Part shown: one piece after another, positions 12,978-13,187 of the stretch | How positions within the stretch are numbered: the first letter of the stretch is position 1 | Layout: every line of letters begins with the position of its first letter | Source: Lentisalinibacter sp964602525 | Lineage (GTDB): Bacteria > Pseudomonadota > Gammaproteobacteria > Steroidobacterales > Woeseiaceae | NCBI GenBank assembly: GCA_964602525.1 | Contig: CAZRSA010000078.1 | Location: forward strand, 1 to 13,187 | Reading direction: 5' to 3' | DNA length: 13,187 nt | Notes under the pieces: model-generated | What the model saw: the letters and a program-made list of their open reading frames with translations, nothing else | The model's database searches: none | What the model was told of the DNA's origin: nothing | Translations under genes and position numbers: made by a program

Positions 12978-13187
12978 TCAGTAGCCTTCCCAACTGTCGC
13001 TGACCTTCTCCTCGTCGATCAGGGTCCGGCGCGCGATCCTGCCGGCCTTGATCCACTGCCAGACCCGGCAGCGGTAGCGGCCGCAATCCGACATCTGGAT
13101 CATCTCGTAGAGATACAGGTCGGGCTCGCCCTTGCGCACCCAGTTCAGCATCAGCGTCCGGTTGTAGTCGTCCAGCGGCACCTCGGC
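12978..13187 (-). CDS. Unrecognised protein, C-terminal part (5' end outside window)
   Basis: The frame is open to the window edge, and a GTG at 13181 is only one possible start, so the gene probably continues outside. The visible 69 codons plus stop read VPLDDYNRTLMLNWVRKG, then DLYLYEMIQMSDCGRYRCRVWQWIKAGRI (split here at natural breaks), ending DSWEGY. The CRVWQWIKAG stretch vaguely resembles the SQLWQWIRHG segment near the end of malate synthase A. However, malate synthase has about 100 more residues after it, so I do not assign that function. Convergent with the MFS gene: the stops are separated by six bases with no terminator visible between them. Confidence 0.5.
   Translation of the reverse strand, partial: AEVPLDDYNRTLMLNWVRKGEPDLYLYEMIQMSDCGRYRCRVWQWIKAGRIARRTLIDEEKVSDSWEGY

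Noticed and set aside
11135..13003. Long plus-strand open frame overlapping the unknown protein and the MFS gene
   Set aside because: Low-complexity Arg/His/Ala composition in a frame that ignores two well-supported genes with RBSs. It is a high-GC shadow.
1..13187. CRISPR arrays, insertion sequences, rRNA, tRNA, integrase or phage genes
   Set aside because: No spaced direct repeats, transposase motifs, terminal inverted repeats or RNA gene landmarks were found on either strand.

Overview
The window is GC-rich with strongly G/C-biased third codon positions. It carries typical bacterial housekeeping and catabolic genes: ETF alpha/beta, a Prx5-type peroxiredoxin, a CGSGVTA-type sulfurtransferase and an acyl-CoA dehydrogenase. 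The sequence style fits a high-GC proteobacterium. A gammaproteobacterium is my guess, but no rRNA or other decisive marker is present. A run of 100 N with identical 55-base flanks shows that this is scaffolded short-read sequence, possibly a metagenome bin.

Layout. (1) 1-2141, plus strand: the 3' part of a peroxiredoxin, a zinc-free MDR-type NAD(P)H oxidoreductase and a six-helix membrane protein, tightly packed and probably one operon. (2) 2212-3905, minus strand: etfB-etfA with a recognisable promoter and RBS, ending at a long hairpin shared with the converging upstream operon. (3) 4061-4921, plus strand: a two-domain 3-mercaptopyruvate-type sulfurtransferase, divergent from etfBA, whose start region is a 12-base tandem repeat offering several in-frame ATGs. 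(4) 4922-5719: about 800 bases with no recognised gene, but with an AT-rich island containing a perfect -10 box, a series of hairpins, a textbook intrinsic terminator, and then a promoter with a perfect palindromic operator. (5) 5720-7303: an FAD-linked oxidase (PCMH/VAO fold). It converges on a small YciI-like gene (7309-7611, minus). (6) 7738-12971, plus strand: an operon of MaoC-type hydratase, acyl-CoA dehydrogenase, CaiB/BaiF CoA-transferase, an unrecognised 243-residue protein and an MFS carboxylate-type transporter. (7) 12978 to the end, minus: the C-terminal part of an unrecognised protein.

Working together. The MFS protein could import an organic acid and the CaiB/BaiF enzyme could make its CoA thioester. 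The acyl-CoA dehydrogenase and MaoC hydratase would then desaturate and hydrate it, with electrons from the dehydrogenase going to the ETF encoded nearby. The hydratase, dehydrogenase and CoA-transferase combination recalls itaconate/mesaconate-type C5 dicarboxylate degradation clusters, but no CitE-type lyase is visible and the substrate is not shown by the sequence. The most unusual parts are the possible orphan structured transcript at 5040-5597, the operator at 5667-5686, the unknown protein at 10830-11561, and the false assembly gap that splits the acyl-CoA dehydrogenase.
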